A DNA stretch of 64,000 bases. Source: Marinomonas balearica (GTDB lineage Bacteria; Pseudomonadota; Gammaproteobacteria; Pseudomonadales; Marinomonadaceae). This document shows, in pieces, positions 18,306 to 26,858 of this stretch (position 1 is its first letter; each line of letters opens with the position of its first letter). The DNA is taken from assembly GCF_004362145.1 (NCBI RefSeq), contig NZ_SNXC01000010.1, positions 124,001 through 188,000 on the forward strand, read 5' to 3'. Under the pieces are notes generated by a model. That model made no database searches and was not told the origin of the DNA. It saw only the letters and a list, made by a program, of their open reading frames with translations. The position numbers and the translations under genes were made by a program.

Positions 18306-19352
18306 TTATTTGTCTGCCTCACGGTTTTCTGCGGCTTTTGCTTTTTCGCGTTCTAGAGCTTTTTCTTTTTTCTCGACTTCTTGCTCTTCGTCAAACTTAT
18401 CATAGGCTTCAACGATGCGTTGAACGAGTGGATGACGCACGACATCTGCAGATGCGAATTGAGTCATGCTAATGCCATTGACGTTATCTAGTACATACAT
18501 AGCGTGAGCAAGGCCTGAAGAGGTGCCACGGGGTAAGTCAATCTGAGTGCGGTCGCCGGTTATGACAGCAGTCGACCCAAATCCAATACGCGTTAGAAAC
18601 ATCTTCATTTGTTCGCGTGTCGTATTTTGGCTTTCGTCGAGAATAATGAAGGAGTTGTTCAGCGTCCGACCGCGCATAAAGGCGAGCGGGGCGATTTCGA
18701 TCACATTCTTTTCAATTAGCTTATCTACCAGCTCAAATCCAAGCATTTCATATAAAGCGTCGTAGAGGGGGCGTAAGTACGGGTCGATTTTTTGAGTCAG
18801 ATCTCCCGGAAGGAATCCCAGCTTTTCTCCCGCTTCTACGGCTGGACGAACCAACATTATGCGCTCTACTTTATCCGCTTCTAATGCTTCAACAGCGCAA
18901 GCCACCGCCAGATACGTTTTACCTGTACCTGCGGGGCCAATGCCGAAATTAATGTCGTGTTTACGAATTTGTTTAACGTAGTTTTGTTGGTTTATACCTT
19001 TAGGCTTGATATAGGCCTTACGCGTTTTTATGACCAACGCATCTTTTTCTGGCCTGCCTTTCGCAAGCGCTTCTATTGCCGATTCTTGCAAATACAGATG
19101 GATTGTCTCAGCAGAGATTTCTTTTTGCGCCAAAGCTTCACGATAGATGTTTTGCAGCAATATTTTTGCCGCTGCCACTCGGTCTGAATCTAAACCGCTA
19201 ATGTTGAAAATTTCACCACGGTACTGAATCGTAATATCGAGGCGTTTTTCAATCAGTTTTAGGTGCTCGTCCAGTTGTCCGCATAGTGCTGAAATAGCCG
19301 GAGCCTCCACGGGCTCCAGTCGCAATTGTTGTGTGGTTTGGGTTGTTTCCAA
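18306..19352 (-). CDS. ybeZ: PhoH-like ATPase YbeZ
   Basis: This 348-residue protein has a KH-like N-terminal part (~30-110) and a PhoH P-loop domain: Walker [12 protein letters not shown] (~138-148), Walker [10 protein letters not shown] (~235-243) and the [12 protein letters not shown] motif (~260). PhoH proteins combine ATPase/helicase-like function and are partners of YbeY in RNA processing. The predicted start is TTG at 19352, with AAGG upstream. The C-terminal ~40 residues are strongly charged. It is in operon with miaB (51 bp upstream) and ybeY. Confidence 0.95.
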   Translation of the reverse strand: METTQTTQQLRLEPVEAPAISALCGQLDEHLKLIEKRLDITIQYRGEIFNISGLDSDRVAAAKILLQNIYREALAQKEISAETIHLYLQESAIEALAKGRPEKDALVIKTRKAYIKPKGINQQNYVKQIRKHDINFGIGPAGTGKTYLAVACAVEALEADKVERIMLVRPAVEAGEKLGFLPGDLTQKIDPYLRPLYDALYEMLGFELVDKLIEKNVIEIAPLAFMRGRTLNNSFIILDESQNTTREQMKMFLTRIGFGSTAVITGDRTQIDLPRGTSSGLAHAMYVLDNVNGISMTQFASADVVRHPLVQRIVEAYDKFDEEQEVEKKEKALEREKAKAAENREADK

Positions 19353-19403
19353 GTGAGACCTTTTCCTTGCTGAGTGTGTCGATAAAATACGTTATCGGCC
19401 GAC

Positions 19404-20756
19404 TTAAAGTTGATAATCGTCGTCAAGTTCTGATCCGGCCAATTCTCCCAGTAGAGAGTTTGGATAGGCGTCAGTAATGACGACATCGGCAAACTTACCA
19501 ATTAATTTTGGATCATCTGCTCGGAAATTAACAATACGATTGTTTTCTGTTCGTCCTTGAAGCTGACCCGGATCACGAGGTGAATAACCGCTTACAAGAA
19601 TGCGCTCTATGTTGCCGACCATGTTAAGACTGATATCGTAGGCTTGTTGTGAAATACGACGCTGCAAAATAGCGAGACGTTCTTTCTTCACTTCTTCTGG
19701 CGTATCATCTTCGAGATCGGAAGCGGGTGTACCAGGACGTTGGCTATAGACAAAACTGAAAGAATGATCGAAACCAATTTCTTGAATCAAGTTCATAGTA
19801 TCAATGAAGTCTTCATCGGTTTCACCTGGGAACCCAATGATAAAGTCGGAAGATAGGCTGATACCGGGGCGAGCGTCTTTAATTCGATTGATTTTGTCAA
19901 TGTAATATTGACGGTCGTGTCCGCGCTTCATAGCGCTTAATACATTGTTCGCGCCACTTTGAACCGGCAAGTGCAAATGACTTACTAGCTTTGGTTCCGT
20001 GCGGAAGGCATCGATTAGACTGTCTGTAAACTCAACAGGGTGTGACGTTGTGAAGCGAATGCGCTCGACGCCGTCTATACGAGCAATAGCGTGAATGATA
20101 TCAGCGAGGTCTGCCTCGTCACCGTCCTGGGTTTCCCCGCGGTAGGCATTGACGTTTTGACCTAATAGGTGGATTTCACGTACGCCTTGTTCTGAAAGCT
20201 GCGACACTTCCTTTAAAACATCTTCATAAGGGCGACTGACTTCTTCGCCACGAGTGTAAGGTACCACACAAAATGTACAGTACTTGCTGCAGCCTTCCAT
20301 AACAGAAACAAAGGCTTCAGCGCCTTCTACACGAGGTGCAGGCAGGTGATCAAACTTTTCAATTTCGGGAAAGGTTACATCCGTAATTGGAATGTGTGTT
20401 GCGGCGGCATCGACCATTTCTGGAAGTTTGTGCAGGGTCTGAGGGCCAAAGATCATGTCCACATGCTTGGCACGCTTTCGGATGTTGTCGCCTTCTTGGC
20501 TTGCAACGCAGCCACCCACACCAATAACAAGATCTGGGTTTTTCTCTTTCAGTTTTTTCCACCGCCCGAGCTGGTGGTATACTTTGTCTTGAGCCTTTTC
20601 ACGAATGGAGCATGTATTCAAGAGAAGTACGTCTGCTTCATCAGCATTCTCAGTGATTTCCATTTCGTGACTATCACCCAACAAATCTGCCATACGAGAC
20701 GAATCATACTCGTTCATCTGGCAGCCGTGAGTTTGAATGAATAATTTTTTTGCCAT
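19404..20756 (-). CDS. miaB: tRNA-2-methylthio-N6-dimethylallyladenosine synthase
   Basis: MiaB is a radical-SAM methylthiotransferase that modifies A37 of tRNAs. The 450-residue length fits. The N-terminal UPF0004 domain has [14 protein letters not shown] (Cys12), a second Cys in [10 protein letters not shown] and a third in GVGGCVAS, which bind one 4Fe-4S cluster. The radical-SAM motif CSKYCTFC (~155-162) binds the other. A C-terminal TRAM domain (~378-445, [14 protein letters not shown]) binds RNA. It heads the minus-strand miaB-ybeZ-ybeY-corC-lnt block. Confidence 0.97.
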   Translation of the reverse strand: MAKKLFIQTHGCQMNEYDSSRMADLLGDSHEMEITENADEADVLLLNTCSIREKAQDKVYHQLGRWKKLKEKNPDLVIGVGGCVASQEGDNIRKRAKHVDMIFGPQTLHKLPEMVDAAATHIPITDVTFPEIEKFDHLPAPRVEGAEAFVSVMEGCSKYCTFCVVPYTRGEEVSRPYEDVLKEVSQLSEQGVREIHLLGQNVNAYRGETQDGDEADLADIIHAIARIDGVERIRFTTSHPVEFTDSLIDAFRTEPKLVSHLHLPVQSGANNVLSAMKRGHDRQYYIDKINRIKDARPGISLSSDFIIGFPGETDEDFIDTMNLIQEIGFDHSFSFVYSQRPGTPASDLEDDTPEEVKKERLAILQRRISQQAYDISLNMVGNIERILVSGYSPRDPGQLQGRTENNRIVNFRADDPKLIGKFADVVITDAYPNSLLGELAGSELDDDYQL

Positions 20757-20943
20757 GTAAATCTGTAAACCTACAAAATGTGTCGAATGACTTTGCGCAC
20801 ATTATATTGGGCTTTAAGGCGGAATCCCAGTAGCAAGTCGAACTATTACACTTTAAAGCAAACCTTTGAGGTGTATGGTAGGCGACATTTCACTATTGTT
20901 TGCATAAAATAAACGGTAGATGAGTTAAAGTTAGGGAGAATGG

Positions 20944-21636
20944 GTGCGTAAATTAATTGGGTTGAGCGGTATAGCATTGCTTTTTTGTTACGGTGCTCAG
21001 GCCGCTGAAAAGTTAGAATTGCCAAACTTTGAGGTCGGCATCGGTGCTGGCAGTGTGCCTAAATCTAAAGCGTATGATTTGGATTTAACGATTAATGTGC
21101 CACTTCCGTATTACCTAAGTGGGCAAATATTGCTCGACAGTGACTATATTAGTGGCGATGGCCGGCTGGGAAGTTATGCACAATCTGAGTTTTCTGGTTT
21201 GTTGTATCTGCGCAATCGCGACGGCAGGTTAGGGTTTGGGTTAGGGACTAAGCAGCACAAACCAAGAAATCAAAATTTAGAGAGCAAAACCACAGTCATT
21301 GGACGCGCCTCTGCAGCGCTTTTTTTCGGTGATTTTACGTTTTCTACTATGTATGTTAATTACGATACGGATTTAGATAACACTTCGTCAAATGAATCGG
21401 GTTTTACGTATTTCGCTTCCGAACATAAAAGTGTGTCTCTCTATCGAGAGGTGTTTGATAACGAGGAAGCATGGCGTATTGAAATGGCCTCCAGATACGA
21501 TGATGAGGGCTTATCGAGTATTCGTATGATTGTGCGGGACGGCTCTTCGGATGAATCTTTTTACCTTGCACTTCAATATCGATACTATTTCGACAGTCAA
21601 TATACCCTAAAAGAAAGAGACCGTTTGTTCTATTAG
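20944..21636 (+). CDS. Predicted outer-membrane beta-barrel protein
   Basis: This 230-residue secreted protein starts at GTG 20944, preceded by AGGGAGA. It has a signal peptide (residues 1-20, cleavage after AQA). The mature part is full of alternating hydrophobic/polar strands (LSGQILLDSDYI, FSGLLYLRNRDGRLGFGLG, FTFSTMYVNYDTD, FYLALQYRYYF) and ends close to an aromatic C-terminus, all typical of small 8-10-stranded barrels. No specific family is recognised. The stop overlaps by 3 bp the stop of the convergent OmpA-like gene. A decayed second copy lies at ~22380-22615, next to the second OmpA-like copy, so the two genes duplicated as a unit. Confidence 0.75.
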   Translation: MRKLIGLSGIALLFCYGAQAAEKLELPNFEVGIGAGSVPKSKAYDLDLTINVPLPYYLSGQILLDSDYISGDGRLGSYAQSEFSGLLYLRNRDGRLGFGLGTKQHKPRNQNLESKTTVIGRASAALFFGDFTFSTMYVNYDTDLDNTSSNESGFTYFASEHKSVSLYREVFDNEEAWRIEMASRYDDEGLSSIRMIVRDGSSDESFYLALQYRYYFDSQYTLKERDRLFY

Positions 21637-22265
21637 CGCTTTACGCTGTATGCGTCGCCAGGTGTTTTGTAATCCCAGACGGTCCATCTGAGTTTCGGGT
21701 AAATTTCTTTCATTTCGTATTTAGAGACTACCGTTGCTTGAACGCGACGATTTCTTTTGCGGTCTATGTCGGAATTATTGGGGTTTAAAGGTCGAGCCTC
21801 TCCATATCCTAACGCAACAATGCGATTTATATTTATTTTGAACTTTTCAGAAAGTGCGTTTGCAATGGATTGTGCTCGTTGTTGGGAAAGTATTTCATTC
21901 GCTTCATCGTTGCCTATGTCATCCGTGTGCCCCGTGATAACAGCTATGGTCTCGGGGTTTTTCTGAAGGAACTTTCCTAATTCAACTAAGCCAGAATAAA
22001 ACTCAGTCTTAAGTTCGTATTTACCTGTTTCGAAGTGAACGTCTAGCTCACTTGATAGTTGCTTTATGGAGTGTCCGGGACACCCGTTATTATCAACTAG
22101 GCTTTTTATAGGCGTGTTTGGGCAGTTGTCGCGAGCGTCGATGACGCCGTCTTTATCTTGGTCTTGTAAGCGAATTGATATATTGGGATTGTAAAGGTTG
22201 CTAGCATGGTTGCTTATTGATACGAAAAACAAGCACAAAGAAACACTTATAGGCATCCATTTCAT
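21633..22265 (-). CDS. OmpA-family protein with thrombospondin type-3-like repeat (copy A)
   Basis: This 210-residue secreted protein has a signal peptide (~1-21), a short calcium-binding-like thrombospondin type 3 segment (DQDKDGVIDARDNCPNTP, ~34-51, plus a second NNGCPG) and a C-terminal OmpA domain (~70-185). TGHTDDIGNDEANEILSQQR and ALGYGEARP are the peptidoglycan-binding core. There is no transmembrane barrel of its own. It probably lies in the periplasm bound to peptidoglycan and may pair with the adjacent barrel protein (inference from context). A close paralogue lies at 22618-23244. Confidence 0.9.
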   Translation of the reverse strand: MKWMPISVSLCLFFVSISNHASNLYNPNISIRLQDQDKDGVIDARDNCPNTPIKSLVDNNGCPGHSIKQLSSELDVHFETGKYELKTEFYSGLVELGKFLQKNPETIAVITGHTDDIGNDEANEILSQQRAQSIANALSEKFKININRIVALGYGEARPLNPNNSDIDRKRNRRVQATVVSKYEMKEIYPKLRWTVWDYKTPGDAYSVKR

Positions 22266-22379
22266 ACGTAAAATTCCATTTTGTATAAATATTAGTCGAT
22301 TAATCTATCAGGTTTTGTGCGAAAAACAACCTATTATTTACGGGGAAAGTAGTATATTACTATTTTTTGTCGGTGGGCT

Positions 22380-22615
22380 TGGGCGGCAGAAAAGTTAGAG
22401 TTGCCAAATTTGGAGGTAGCGTCGATGCGGAGCGTGTGCTCTGACCTAAAGTGTGTTTTTTATAGGAAGGTGCTTGATAACAAGGAGAGTGAGAAGGTTT
22501 ATTGTAGATTGGCTTGACTGCGCGAGATGATTCTTCCGGTGAATCTTGATATCTCGCAATTTAATATCGCTACTGCTTCGATTGATCGCATCCCTTCAAA
22601 GAAAAGGGTCATCTG
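22380..22615 (+). pseudogene. Decayed copy of the outer-membrane barrel gene
   Basis: DNA here is recognisably related to the intact gene at 20944-21636 but is shortened and frame-disrupted. Bases ~22387-22440 match its codons ~21-40 (GCAGAAAAGTTAGAGTTGCC). Bases ~22460-22500 resemble the region around the codons for YREVFDNEEAW, and ~22520-22590 resemble the 3' end around DGSSDESFYLALQYRYYF. Most of the middle is deleted. Orientation and position relative to OmpA copy B are the same as for the intact pair. Confidence 0.8.
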
Positions 22616-22617
22616 TT

Positions 22618-23244
22618 TTATTGTTTAATGTTGGAGCCGTCGCCAGGTGTTTTATAATCCCATACCGTCCATCTGAGCTTTGGGTACATCTCTTTAATTT
22701 CGTATTTCGAAACGACCATTGCTTGAACGCGACGGTTTTTCATTCGCTCTATGTCGGAATTATTTGGGCGTAACGGACGAGCGTCGCCATACCCTAATGC
22801 GATGATACGATTTATATCTATTTTAAACTTATCTGAAAGTGCGTTTGCAATAGATTGTGCTCGTCGTTGAGAGAGTATTTCATTTGCTTCATCACTGCCT
22901 ACATCATCGGTGTGTCCCGTTATAATAGCAATGCTTTCAGGGTTTTTTTGAAGGAACTTTCCTAGTTCAACTAAACCAGAGTAAAACTCTGTTTTAAGTT
23001 CATATTTACCTGTTTCGAAATGAACGTCTAGTTCGCTAGATAGATGTTTGCTTGTATTGCTAGGACATCCGTCGTTATCAACTAGGCTTTGTATCGTGGT
23101 ATTTGGACAATCATCTCTAGCATCGATTACACCGTCTTTATCTTGGTCTTGTAAGCGAGTAGATATGTTGGGGTCGTAAAGGTTGTTTGCAAAACTGCAA
23201 ATAGGCATTAAAAATAGAGAAACGCTGAGTAACGTCCGTTTCAT
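22618..23244 (-). CDS. OmpA-family protein with thrombospondin type-3-like repeat (copy B)
   Basis: This 208-residue paralogue of the gene at 21633-22265 is nearly identical through most of its length (DQDKDGVIDARDDCPNT, ELDVHFETGKYELKTEFYSG, TGHTDDVGSDEANEILSQRR). It has a signal peptide (~1-20), a thrombospondin type 3 segment and an OmpA peptidoglycan-binding domain. Most differences are in the signal peptide and the C-terminal tail. It seems intact although its barrel partner has decayed, so either it works alone or the two OmpA copies are redundant. Confidence 0.9.
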   Translation of the reverse strand: MKRTLLSVSLFLMPICSFANNLYDPNISTRLQDQDKDGVIDARDDCPNTTIQSLVDNDGCPSNTSKHLSSELDVHFETGKYELKTEFYSGLVELGKFLQKNPESIAIITGHTDDVGSDEANEILSQRRAQSIANALSDKFKIDINRIIALGYGDARPLRPNNSDIERMKNRRVQAMVVSKYEIKEMYPKLRWTVWDYKTPGDGSNIKQ

Positions 23245-23371
23245 ATTTAATATTCCATATCACGTGAATGTTAATAAGTGTAATTTATCAGAATATTGAT
23301 ACAAAACAACTAATTATGCCTTTTTTCCTATGGTTTTATCATTATACTTAGTATGTTTTTTGGTTATATCT

Positions 23372-23824
23372 TTAGGTTTGTGACATCAGAATATGTTGTG
23401 CGTGCTCTCTTGATAGCGGAAGAATAGACAAGCGATTACCTTTTTCCAAGAGTTTGAAACCGACTAGGGCATGGTCACTTTTCATTTCTTTTAAGGAAAG
23501 AGGAGTTTTCCATTTAGCCTGAAATGTGATGTCGACCATAAACCATCTTGGGTTATCTCGCGTGGATTTAGCGTCAAAGTAGGCGCTGTTTTCATCCCAA
23601 CTGGTGTGATCTGGATACGCTTCTTTGCTTACTTTGGCTGTCCCTACAATGCTGGGTACTTTGCAGCTAGAATGGTAAAAGAAGATGATGTCATCGGTAC
23701 GCATTTCTCTCATAAAGTTGCGAGCCTGGTAGTTTCTAACGCCATCCCAGGGTGAAGATTTCATCATTTCTAAATCATCGATAGAAAATGCATCCGGTTC
23801 TGATTTCATAAGCCAGTAATTCAC
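23372..23824 (-). CDS. EVE domain protein
   Basis: This 150-residue protein consists of one EVE domain (PUA-like fold, same superfamily as YTH). MNYWLMKSEPDAFSIDDL at the N-terminus, WDGVRNYQARNFMREM (~28-43) and FYHSSC (~50-55) form the conserved aromatic pocket that in relatives binds modified bases in DNA or RNA. The start is GTG at 23824, preceded by CAGGAG; a longer in-frame extension to 23857 lacks such a site. The natural ligand is unknown. It is a single-gene unit. Confidence 0.9.
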   Translation of the reverse strand: MNYWLMKSEPDAFSIDDLEMMKSSPWDGVRNYQARNFMREMRTDDIIFFYHSSCKVPSIVGTAKVSKEAYPDHTSWDENSAYFDAKSTRDNPRWFMVDITFQAKWKTPLSLKEMKSDHALVGFKLLEKGNRLSILPLSREHAQHILMSQT

Positions 23825-24060
23825 AAAAAACACTCCTGTATTTGCACAATAAAACAATCATTTGATTCATAATTGAGTAGATTGTAACTACAATGAGGCA
23901 TGTAAGTGAATGAAGGCTGCAAAAATGCATGTCACTGGTTGTTTGGCTGTCCAACGAATAGGCATAAACAGAAATTCTTTATCACTTATTGTTCCTATTA
24001 AACTGAAGCTTAGGAGACAGAATCGTAGCTTTTAGAAGGAACAACTATTAGCAACGGAAA

Positions 24061-25167
24061 ATGAATATGAGCCAATTTGCGTGTAAAGAGTTTTCAGCGT
24101 TAGATAAAGAGCTTAAAGACGATCTCTTAGAGTGTTATCGCGAAGCACAGCAGGAAATTGAAGAGGCAATAAACGATATCGAGGATAACGGCTTTTCATT
24201 TGATAAGCTGGATAATTTATTTCGCTCTCTTCATAGTATGAAAGGGAATTGTTCAGTCTGTTTCCTAGATCCGCTTGTTGATGCCTTGCATAGACTAGAA
24301 GAGATCGTTGATGGTATGCGCGGTGGGTATATTAAATATGATTACCACCTCGGCGTACTCATTAATGTTGTGATTGAGCATGTTTATGCGCTTTTGCTTG
24401 ATTTATATAAGCATCACGGTGCTGACACTGCCCAGATACAGCTGATTCAAAATCACCTCGACATGATTTATTCAGAAGAGGAGGATGCTAGACGTCCAGA
24501 TTTGGCGGAAGAATTTGTCGCACTTCTTGTAGACGGTGCAAATGAAGCGAAAAAAGACAATTCATCCCAAAGCTTTGTTACGAAAGTTGAATTCACACAG
24601 ACTCAGCAGGCTGACATTGACCTGTTTAAAGGATTCAGCTCGCGTTTGAATCGTCTCTTGGGGTACTCGCCCGAACGGGGTGAGCGTATTCTTAAGCTCG
24701 CACAGTTAATAAATAATGAATGTGCTAAGCCGGTTGATCCGGTGCAGCTATGTGCTGCAGCCTATATGCATAATATGGGTATGGCGATGATTTTAAAATG
24801 CAAAGACGATGACGAAGCGCGGGCACAAGCTGAACGAAATCATCCGCTGGTTGGAGCGCAGTTGTTAAGCAAGCATGAAGGTTGGGATGATGCGACGGCA
24901 ATGGTAAGCGCCTATCAAGAGTGGTTTGATGGTACAGGCTATCCTGAAGGTTTGGTTGGGCCTCTTATTCCTCAAGGTGCTGTTATTTTGGCGATGGCGG
25001 TTAAGTTTATAGACGTTGTTTGGGGTAAATCAGGCGACGAATATAAAAAGAGTGCAATGCGAGCGATTCAAAAGGTAAATCAGCAAAGCGGTAAGCGCTT
25101 TCCTCCTCACTTGATAGATTCGTTTAACAAAGGGATTCGAAAAGTGCTTGTTGCGCGCAGCAAGTAA
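24061..25167 (+). CDS. HPt domain fused to degenerate HD-GYP-like domain
   Basis: This 368-residue signalling protein has an N-terminal histidine phosphotransfer domain (~15-120) with the phospho-accepting His58 in SLHSMKGN. The C-terminal half (~190-365) resembles HD-GYP phosphodiesterases: HNMGM at 237-241 in place of HDIGK, NHPLVGAQLLSKHEGW (~260-275), and WFDGTGYPEGL (~288-298) as in HD-GYP. The usual metal ligands are partly lost: HHE before the DGTGYP segment reads YQE (285-287) and HD reads HN. It may therefore bind rather than hydrolyse cyclic-di-GMP, or act purely as a protein-interaction output (inference). No kinase or response regulator is adjacent. Confidence 0.8.
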   Translation: MNMSQFACKEFSALDKELKDDLLECYREAQQEIEEAINDIEDNGFSFDKLDNLFRSLHSMKGNCSVCFLDPLVDALHRLEEIVDGMRGGYIKYDYHLGVLINVVIEHVYALLLDLYKHHGADTAQIQLIQNHLDMIYSEEEDARRPDLAEEFVALLVDGANEAKKDNSSQSFVTKVEFTQTQQADIDLFKGFSSRLNRLLGYSPERGERILKLAQLINNECAKPVDPVQLCAAAYMHNMGMAMILKCKDDDEARAQAERNHPLVGAQLLSKHEGWDDATAMVSAYQEWFDGTGYPEGLVGPLIPQGAVILAMAVKFIDVVWGKSGDEYKKSAMRAIQKVNQQSGKRFPPHLIDSFNKGIRKVLVARSK

Positions 25168-25207
25168 ATTTACATTTTAAATTATTTAAATCGCGTGTAA
25201 TGTCATT

Positions 25208-26164
25208 GTGATACCTTTTGTTTACCATCCAAATTACTCTATCGAGTTTCCAGATAACCATCGATTTCCTATGTCCAAGTTTAGACTGCTTGCAGAACAT
25301 CTCTCTAAACTTGGTTTACTCACGTCTGAGAACTGCCATGAGCCATCACCGTTATCGTTAGCAACCTTGATGCGTGCTCATGATAAGCAATACGTCCAGC
25401 GTTTTGTGCGAGGTCAGCTGACGCCTAAGGAGGAAAGGGAAATAGGCTTGCCTTGGAGTGAGTGGCTGGTGGAAAGAACGTTGCGAGCTGTTTCTGGTAC
25501 GATTCTGACGGCTGAATTGGCACTAGAAACGAAGTTGGCGTGTCACTTAGCAGGTGGGACTCATCATGCTCACCCGACTCACGGAGCGGGCTTTTGCATT
25601 TTTAACGATCTGGCGGTAGCTTCTAAGGATTTAATATACAGGGGGCTTGCTGAAAAAGTCATGATTCTAGACTGCGACGTACATCAAGGCGATGGAACGG
25701 CCGCTTTTTTTGCTAACGAAGATCGCATTATTCCTGTTTCTTGGCATTGTTATGAAAATTATCCAATCGATAAAAACCCTAATGGTGTCAATGTTGCCAT
25801 TCCTAAAAGGGCGGATGGGGCACTTTATTTGTCCGTTCTGCGCGAAACTTTACCTCGGTTGTTGTTGAAGCATCAGCCAGATTTCATATTTTATGACGCG
25901 GGCATCGATGTGCATGTAGACGATAGGTTGGGTTTTCTGACCTTAACAGACGACGATATACGTGAAAGAGATCGCTACGTTATTGAAACCTGTTTAGATC
26001 TGGGATTGCCTGTCGCCTGTGTGATTGGCGGTGGCTACGATCGCCAAGAATGGAAAGTAGCGCAAAGACACAGTCTTCTTCATCAGGTCGCTTCAGAAAT
26101 CTGGTATGAGAGGGGGTTGAGTTCAATGCCTTCTATGTCTTCCTCTTTTCCTTCCAATCATTGA
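25208..26164 (+). CDS. Histone deacetylase superfamily hydrolase
   Basis: This 318-residue zinc hydrolase has the HDAC/acetoin-utilization fold. GGTHHAHPTHGAGFCIFNDLA (~116-136) carries the two active-site His and the Phe/Asn floor; MILDCDVHQGDGTAAFF (~149-165) has the zinc ligands Asp and His; DAGIDVHVDDRLGFL (~229-243) holds the third ligand. In bacteria such proteins deacetylate small molecules or, rarely, proteins; the substrate is unknown. The start is GTG at 25208 without a clear ribosome site. Confidence 0.92.
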   Translation: MIPFVYHPNYSIEFPDNHRFPMSKFRLLAEHLSKLGLLTSENCHEPSPLSLATLMRAHDKQYVQRFVRGQLTPKEEREIGLPWSEWLVERTLRAVSGTILTAELALETKLACHLAGGTHHAHPTHGAGFCIFNDLAVASKDLIYRGLAEKVMILDCDVHQGDGTAAFFANEDRIIPVSWHCYENYPIDKNPNGVNVAIPKRADGALYLSVLRETLPRLLLKHQPDFIFYDAGIDVHVDDRLGFLTLTDDDIRERDRYVIETCLDLGLPVACVIGGGYDRQEWKVAQRHSLLHQVASEIWYERGLSSMPSMSSSFPSNH

Positions 26165-26171
26165 TATCTTA

Positions 26172-26810
26172 TTAATCTAAAAACGAGCATGGCGCTACAA
26201 ACTTTACCCATGCAGACGTAAAGGGATGAGCGAATTCTATGCGATAGGCATGGAGGAGTAAGCGTTTATCCTGAGTACTGTATTGGTCGTCATAAAATTC
26301 ATCTCCCACAATGGAATGTCCTAAGCTTTGCATATGAACGCGCAGTTGATGGGATCGACCTGTGATGGGCGAAAGGCTCAATAATGTGTTCTCACCTTCG
26401 GCTTTAATGGGATTCCACTCTGTAATGGCATCTTTGCCCCATTCAGTGCAGATCATTTGTCGCGGGCGGTTTGGCCAATCGCAACGTAATGGTTTTCGAA
26501 CCGATCCATGGCTTCCCGCAGGGTGTCCTCGAACAACAGCAAGGTATTCTTTCTCGACTTCTTTCTCTCGAAAAGACTTGTACATTCGTTTTTGGCATTC
26601 AAGGCTCTTTGCAACGAGGATTAAGCCGGACGTCGAGTAATCTAATCGATGGACGGCGAAAGCCTCACCACAATAAAGCTCAGCACGATGTAAGATTGAA
26701 TCCAGCTTCTCTGGGCCTCTTCCTGGTACTGATAAGCAATTTTCAGGCTTATTCAGTACCAGAAGCCATTCATCTTCGTAGAGGATGTCTAAAATTGGAA
26801 GGTTATCCAC
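26172..26810 (-). CDS. rluA: Dual-specificity pseudouridine synthase RluA
   Basis: This 212-residue enzyme isomerises U746 of 23S rRNA and U32 of some tRNAs in E. coli. The catalytic Asp is in FAVHRLDYSTSGLIL (~53-67); NKPENCLSVPGRG (~20-32) and the distal ITGRSHQLRVHMQSLGHSI (~153-171) are RluA-family blocks. There is no S4 domain, and the length matches RluA (219) rather than RluC/D. It lies next to rapA as in enterics. The predicted start is GTG at 26810. Confidence 0.9.
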   Translation of the reverse strand: MDNLPILDILYEDEWLLVLNKPENCLSVPGRGPEKLDSILHRAELYCGEAFAVHRLDYSTSGLILVAKSLECQKRMYKSFREKEVEKEYLAVVRGHPAGSHGSVRKPLRCDWPNRPRQMICTEWGKDAITEWNPIKAEGENTLLSLSPITGRSHQLRVHMQSLGHSIVGDEFYDDQYSTQDKRLLLHAYRIEFAHPFTSAWVKFVAPCSFLD

Positions 26811-26834
26811 AGTCGTAGTGCAGCCTGTTACAAA

Positions 26835-26858
26835 CCAAACCCGATTATTCGGGTTTGG
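26835..26858 (-). terminator. Hairpin over the rapA stop codon
   Basis: A 10-bp perfect stem (26835-26844 / 26849-26858) with a TTAT loop straddles the rapA stop and is followed on the minus strand by a short T-rich segment. It may limit readthrough into rluA. Confidence 0.6.

Noticed and set aside
26803-26811. Perfect DnaA box TTATCCACA
   Set aside because: It is the start codon and first codons of rluA (GTG GAT AAC); a single copy, likely chance.
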